Below, one piece after another: positions 60,734 through 64,000 of a stretch of 64,000 nucleotides of DNA (the first letter of the stretch is position 1; every line of letters begins with the position of its first letter). Position numbers and translations under genes: made by a program. The notes beneath the pieces are model-generated. The model was not told where the DNA came from, did not search any database, and worked only from the letters and a program-made list of their open reading frames with translations. This DNA is from Streptomyces chartreusis. GTDB lineage: Bacteria > Actinomycetota > Actinomycetes > Streptomycetales > Streptomycetaceae. The stretch is taken from assembly GCF_008704715.1 (NCBI RefSeq), contig NZ_CP023689.1:7254001-7318000 (forward strand). Reading direction: 5' to 3'.

Positions 60734-61711
60734 ATGGAACTTGCCTACATTCCCAGCCCGTCGCGCGGGGTGATCCACCTCGGCCCCATTCCGCTGCGCG
60801 GCTACGCCTTCTGCATCATCATCGGTGTCTTCGTAGCCGTCTGGCTCGGCAACAAACGCTGGATCGCCCGGGGCGGGCGGTCCGGCACCGTCGCCGACAT
60901 CGCGGTCTGGGCCGTCCCGTTCGGACTGGTCGGCGGGCGCCTCTATCACGTGATCACGGACTACGAGCTGTACTTCAGCGAGGGCCGTGACTGGGTTGAC
61001 GCCTTCAAGATCTGGGAAGGCGGCCTCGGTATCTGGGGCGCCATCGCCCTCGGCGCGCTCGGCGCGTGGATCGGCTGCCGCCGCCGCGGCATCCCGATGC
61101 CCGCCTACGCCGACGCCGTGGCGCCCGGTATCGCCCTCGCCCAGGCGATCGGGCGCTGGGGCAACTGGTTCAACCAGGAGCTCTACGGACGCGAGACCGA
61201 CGTCCCCTGGGCGCTGAAGATCACCTCCTCGACGGACGGCCGGGTGCCGGGCACCTACCACCCGACGTTCCTGTACGAGTCGCTGTGGTGCATCGGCGTC
61301 GCGGTGCTCGTGATCTGGGCCGACCGCCGCTTCAAGCTGGGACACGGGCGGGCGTTCGCGCTGTACGTCGCCTCGTACTGCGTGGGCCGGTTCTGGGTCG
61401 AGTACATGCGGGTCGACGACGCCCACCACATCCTCGGGCTGCGGCTGAACAACTGGACCGCGCTGATCGTGTTCCTGCTCGCGGTGGCCTACATCGTGAT
61501 CTCGGCGAAGAAGCGGCCGGGCCGCGAGGCCGTGGTCGAGCCGGGCGCGGGTGCCTCCGGCGGTGAGACCGAGGGTGATGCGGACGCCGACTCCGACTCC
61601 GCCGCAGAGGCGAAGGACGAGGACGCCAAGGGCGAGGCCGAGGAAGACGTCGAGGAAGACGTGAAGGAAGACGTCAAGGACGAAGCCGGGTCGGGGACGA
61701 AGAAGACCTGA
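60734..61711 (+). CDS. lgt: phosphatidylglycerol--prolipoprotein diacylglyceryl transferase
   Basis: Membrane enzyme that transfers diacylglycerol to the lipobox Cys before LspA cuts. 325 residues with seven helices; the Lgt signature GRWGNWFNQELYG (near residue 139) and HPTFLYES near 176 are present. The C-terminal 55 residues are an acidic, Ala/Glu/Asp-rich tail (EEDVEEDVKEDVKDE), repeat-like and probably disordered, often seen in actinobacterial Lgt. ATG 60734; TAGCGT ends 10 bases upstream. Confidence 0.96.
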   Translation: MELAYIPSPSRGVIHLGPIPLRGYAFCIIIGVFVAVWLGNKRWIARGGRSGTVADIAVWAVPFGLVGGRLYHVITDYELYFSEGRDWVDAFKIWEGGLGIWGAIALGALGAWIGCRRRGIPMPAYADAVAPGIALAQAIGRWGNWFNQELYGRETDVPWALKITSSTDGRVPGTYHPTFLYESLWCIGVAVLVIWADRRFKLGHGRAFALYVASYCVGRFWVEYMRVDDAHHILGLRLNNWTALIVFLLAVAYIVISAKKRPGREAVVEPGAGASGGETEGDADADSDSAAEAKDEDAKGEAEEDVEEDVKEDVKDEAGSGTKKT

Positions 61712-61725
61712 CGTTCGGCTCCACG

Positions 61726-61765
61726 ACGACGAGGGCGCCCGCATTCTCCGGGCGCCCTCCGTCGT
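61726..61765. terminator. convergent terminator lgt / CitE-like gene
   Basis: A stem of 16 bp with one bulge (61726-61741 with 61749-61765) lies between two convergent genes, 15 bases from lgt and 6 from the other stop. It can serve both strands. Confidence 0.75.
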
Positions 61766-61771
61766 GTCCGG

Positions 61772-62626
61772 TCAGCGTCGACGGGCCAGCGCCAGGGTGC
61801 GGTGCGCCGCGGCCACCACCGCCGCGTCGATGAACGTGCCGTCCTTCAGGGCCTGCGCGCCCTGTTCCGTCGTGGCCGCCTTGATGATCGTCTCCGCCTG
61901 CTCCAGCTCCTCCTCAGTGGGGAGGTAGGCCCGCTCGATCACCGGGAGCTGGCGGGGATGGATCGCCGCCCGGCCCAGGAAGCCGAGGGTGCGGCCGTGG
62001 GCGCAGGAGGCCGCCAGGCCCTCCAGGTCGCGGATGTCGGGGTGGATCGACTGCGAGGGCGGTGGCAGGGCCGCCGCGCGGGCGGCCACGACGACGCGCG
62101 AGCGGCACCAGTCGAGGCCCGCGTCGCCGCGTACGCCCAGGTCGGCCCGTAGATCCGCCTCGCCCAGCGAGATGCCGCGCAGGCTGGGGTGGGCGGTGGC
62201 GATCGCGTGGGCGCGTTCGATGCCCAGGGCCGATTCCAGGAGGGCGTGCAGCGGGGTCGTGCCCGGAGCGGTGGGCGGGGTGGTCTGGGCGAGGTGGATG
62301 ATCTGCTCGGCGGAGGTCACCTTCGGCAGGCGCAGCGCGGCCAGGCCGGGCAGGGCGGCCAGGATCGAGAGGTCCTTCACCCCCGGAGGGGTGTCCAGGG
62401 CGTTGACCCGGACATGGACGGGGACGGGGTGCTCCGGGTCCGCGAGCAGGTCGGCCGTGGCCGCCCTGGCGTAGTCCTTGCGGTCCGGGGCGACGGCGTC
62501 CTCCAGGTCGACGATGACGACGTCGGCACCGGACAGGAGAGCCTTGGCCACCACACGCGGGCGGTCGCCGGGGGCGTACAGCCAGGTCAGGGGGTAGGCG
62601 GCGGCGGTCCTCGCCCGGACGGTCAC
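61772..62626 (-). CDS. CitE/HpcH-HpaI family CoA ester lyase
   Basis: 284-residue TIM-barrel lyase of the citrate-lyase-beta/malyl-CoA group. LTWLYAPGDRPRVVAKAL is the N-terminal CoA-site block, DVVIVDLEDAV carries the Mg2+ Glu/Asp, and LLESALGIERA supplies the second acidic residue. GTG 62626 overlaps the stop of the CoA transferase gene (GTGA), so the two proteins are co-translated. Together they suggest breakdown or interconversion of an organic acid through its CoA ester. The exact substrate is unknown. Confidence 0.88.
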   Translation of the reverse strand: MTVRARTAAAYPLTWLYAPGDRPRVVAKALLSGADVVIVDLEDAVAPDRKDYARAATADLLADPEHPVPVHVRVNALDTPPGVKDLSILAALPGLAALRLPKVTSAEQIIHLAQTTPPTAPGTTPLHALLESALGIERAHAIATAHPSLRGISLGEADLRADLGVRGDAGLDWCRSRVVVAARAAALPPPSQSIHPDIRDLEGLAASCAHGRTLGFLGRAAIHPRQLPVIERAYLPTEEELEQAETIIKAATTEQGAQALKDGTFIDAAVVAAAHRTLALARRR

Positions 62627-63843
62627 AGGGCGCCTTCCTCGCGCAGCGCCGCCAGGTCGGCGGGGGTCAGGCCCAGGCCGGTGAGGATCTCCTCGGTGTC
62701 CGCGCCGTGCGGGCGGCCGGTCCAGCGGATCGTGCCGGGCGTGGCGGAGAGCCGGAAGAGGACGTTCTGCATGCGGAGCGGGCCGAGTTCGGGGTCCTCG
62801 ACGGTGGTGATGGTGTCCAGGGCCGCGTACTGCGGGTCCGTCATCACATCGCGTACGTCCTGGATCGGGGCCACCGCCGCCTCCGCCTTCTCGAAGGCGG
62901 CCAGGACGTCGGCACGGGTGTGGCGGGCGATCCAGCCGCCGACGGCCCGGTCGAGTACGTCGGCGTGCCGGGCCCGGTCGGCGCCGGTCGCGAACCACGG
63001 CTCGTCGATCAGATCCGGCCGTCCCACCAGGTGCATCACGCGCTCGGCGATCGACTGGGCGGAGGTGGAGACGGCGACCCAGCTGCCGTCCGCCGTGCGG
63101 TAGGTGTTGCGCGGGGCGTTGTTGGCGGAGCGGTTGCCGGTGCGTTCCTGGACGTAGCCGAGCTGGTCGAACCAGGTCGCCTGGGGGCCGAGGGCCAGCA
63201 GCATCGGCTCGATCAGCGCCATGTCGACGACCTGGCCCTCGCCAGTGCGTTCGCGCGCTGCCAGGGCCGTCATCACCGCGTACGCCGTCGCCAGGCCCGC
63301 GATCGAGTCGGCCAGGCCGAACGGCGGCAGCGTCGGGGGCGCGTCCGGTTCGCCGGTGAGGGCCGCGAAGCCGCTCATCGCCTCGGCGAGGGTGCCGAAG
63401 CCGGGGCGGTGGGCATAGGGCCCGAACTGGCCGAAGCCGGTGACGCGGGTGAGGATCAGGCGGGGGTTGGCGGCGGAGAGCTCGGGCCAGCCGAGGTCCC
63501 ACTTCTCCAGGGTGCCGGGGCGGAAGTTCTCGATGACGACGTCCGCAGTCGCGGCGAGACGCAGCAGGGTGGCCCGGCCGCCGGGCTTGGACAGATTCAG
63601 GGTGATCGTGCGCTTGTTGCGGCCGAGGACCTTCCACCACAGGCCCACGCCGTCCTTCGACGGGCCGTGCCCGCGGGAGGGGTCGGGCCGGTCGGGGTGC
63701 TCGACCTTGACGACCTCCGCGCCGTAGTCGCCGAGCATCGTGGCGGCGAGGGGGCCCGCGAAGAGGGTCGCCAGGTCGAGGACGCGCAGGCCGGTGAGGG
63801 GAGCGGCGGGAAGGGGGCGGGTCTCGGTGCCGGGGGCGCTCAT
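62623..63843 (-). CDS. CaiB/BaiF-family CoA transferase
   Basis: 406-residue class III CoA transferase. Family blocks are RVLDLATLFAGPLAATMLGDYGAEVVKVEHP (opening, shown in part), NKRTITLNLSKPGG, VVIENFRPGTLEKW and the later catalytic-Asp region LIEPMLLALG. ATG 63843 (MSAPGTETRP) overlaps the stop of the upstream kinase gene (ATGA). It probably activates the acid later cut by the CitE-like lyase. The frame is open further upstream within the kinase gene. Confidence 0.9.
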   Translation of the reverse strand: MSAPGTETRPLPAAPLTGLRVLDLATLFAGPLAATMLGDYGAEVVKVEHPDRPDPSRGHGPSKDGVGLWWKVLGRNKRTITLNLSKPGGRATLLRLAATADVVIENFRPGTLEKWDLGWPELSAANPRLILTRVTGFGQFGPYAHRPGFGTLAEAMSGFAALTGEPDAPPTLPPFGLADSIAGLATAYAVMTALAARERTGEGQVVDMALIEPMLLALGPQATWFDQLGYVQERTGNRSANNAPRNTYRTADGSWVAVSTSAQSIAERVMHLVGRPDLIDEPWFATGADRARHADVLDRAVGGWIARHTRADVLAAFEKAEAAVAPIQDVRDVMTDPQYAALDTITTVEDPELGPLRMQNVLFRLSATPGTIRWTGRPHGADTEEILTGLGLTPADLAALREEGAL

Positions 63844-64000
63844 GACGCGTACGCCTCCTCGATCTCGGGGCGGTACGGCATCGCGACCGAGGCGCCCTCC
63901 CGCTGGACCGACAGCGCGGCCGCCGCGGCCGCCCACTTCAGGGCGTCCGGCATGGGGCGCCCCTCGCCGAGCGCCACCGCGAGCGCGCCGACGAAGGTGT
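63840..64000 (-). CDS. PfkB/ribokinase-family kinase, 3' end only
   Basis: The last 52 codons of a gene that begins beyond the right edge. The peptide contains TFVGALAVALGEGRPMPDAL, AAAALSVQREGAS and MPYRPEIEEAY, which matches the C-terminal GDxFxGAL region (catalytic Asp just outside the window) and monovalent-ion loop of ribokinases. Its TGA overlaps the CoA transferase ATG, making a three-gene coupled unit. A sugar kinase such as ribokinase is the best guess. Confidence 0.8.
   Translation of the reverse strand, partial: TFVGALAVALGEGRPMPDALKWAAAAAALSVQREGASVAMPYRPEIEEAYAS

Overview
The window is a piece of a high-GC actinobacterial chromosome, and its gene content and order point to Streptomyces or a very close relative. 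The evidence is a division and cell-wall (dcw) cluster with no ftsA, followed by pgeF-yggS-sepF-yggT-divIVA. It also includes a DivIVA with a Gly/Pro/Met/Gln-rich insert, a priA-type hisA in a his operon, a trpC-trpM-trpB-trpA cluster, many GTG starts, and extreme G/C at third codon positions. The species cannot be named from the sequence. There are no rRNA or tRNA genes, insertion sequences, phage or CRISPR arrays. This is core chromosome rather than an accessory island.

Layout. 1-14.3 kb (+): murE, murF, mraY, murD, ftsW, murG, ftsQ, ftsZ, pgeF, yggS-like, sepF, yggT-like, divIVA, covering peptidoglycan precursor synthesis, septation and polar growth. 14.4-17.9 kb (-): ileS behind a translational T-box riboswitch. 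18.2-25.6 kb (mostly +): a DksA/TraR zinc-finger protein with a histone-H1-like tail, lspA, an RluD-type pseudouridine synthase, a GNAT enzyme, a CPA1 antiporter, an SDR oxidoreductase, a MscS channel (-) and a dienelactone-hydrolase-like protein. 25.6-31.6 kb (-): a secreted M43 metalloprotease, Tat-exported PhoD phosphatase, a membrane-anchored DsbA-like protein, a membrane protein and a DUF2252 kinase-like protein. 31.8-40 kb (+): dnaE, a small basic protein (-), a NYN-domain nuclease, an ABC-2 exporter pair and a DUF2567 protein. 40.0-44.2 kb (-): a 24-residue ribosomal-protein-like ORF (bL37 type), a YbaK-type deacylase, a Lon-substrate-binding-domain protein, a helical-repeat protein and a large membrane protein. 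44.4-50.1 kb (+): hisD-hisC-hisB-small membrane protein-hisH-priA-ridA-hisF, almost every junction overlapping by 4 bases. 50.2-52.7 kb: an ArsR-type regulator with an MFS exporter, and a DinB/MDMPI-like protein (-). 52.8-61.7 kb (+): hisI, trpE, a Trp-associated membrane protein, a HGxxPAAW protein, a DUF2752 protein, trpC, trpM, trpB, trpA, a second DsbA-like protein and lgt. 61.8-64 kb (-): CitE-like lyase, CaiB-type CoA transferase and the 3' end of a PfkB kinase.

How the parts fit. The first block makes UDP-MurNAc-pentapeptide and lipid II and builds septa or hyphal tips. LspA and Lgt both process lipoproteins. The his and trp blocks are metabolically linked: no trpF is seen here, and the priA-type isomerase is known in this group to serve both pathways. 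The most interesting signals are regulatory and small-protein scale. They include a recurrent promoter geometry implying leaderless mRNAs at about 15 genes, a T-box with a visible Shine-Dalgarno sequester, a dense ftsZ control region, and a 24-codon ORF. A dispersed repeat forms the 3' end of trpM, and two mini-ORFs bridge neighbouring genes by stop/start overlaps. I did not find a convincing wholly new multi-gene system.
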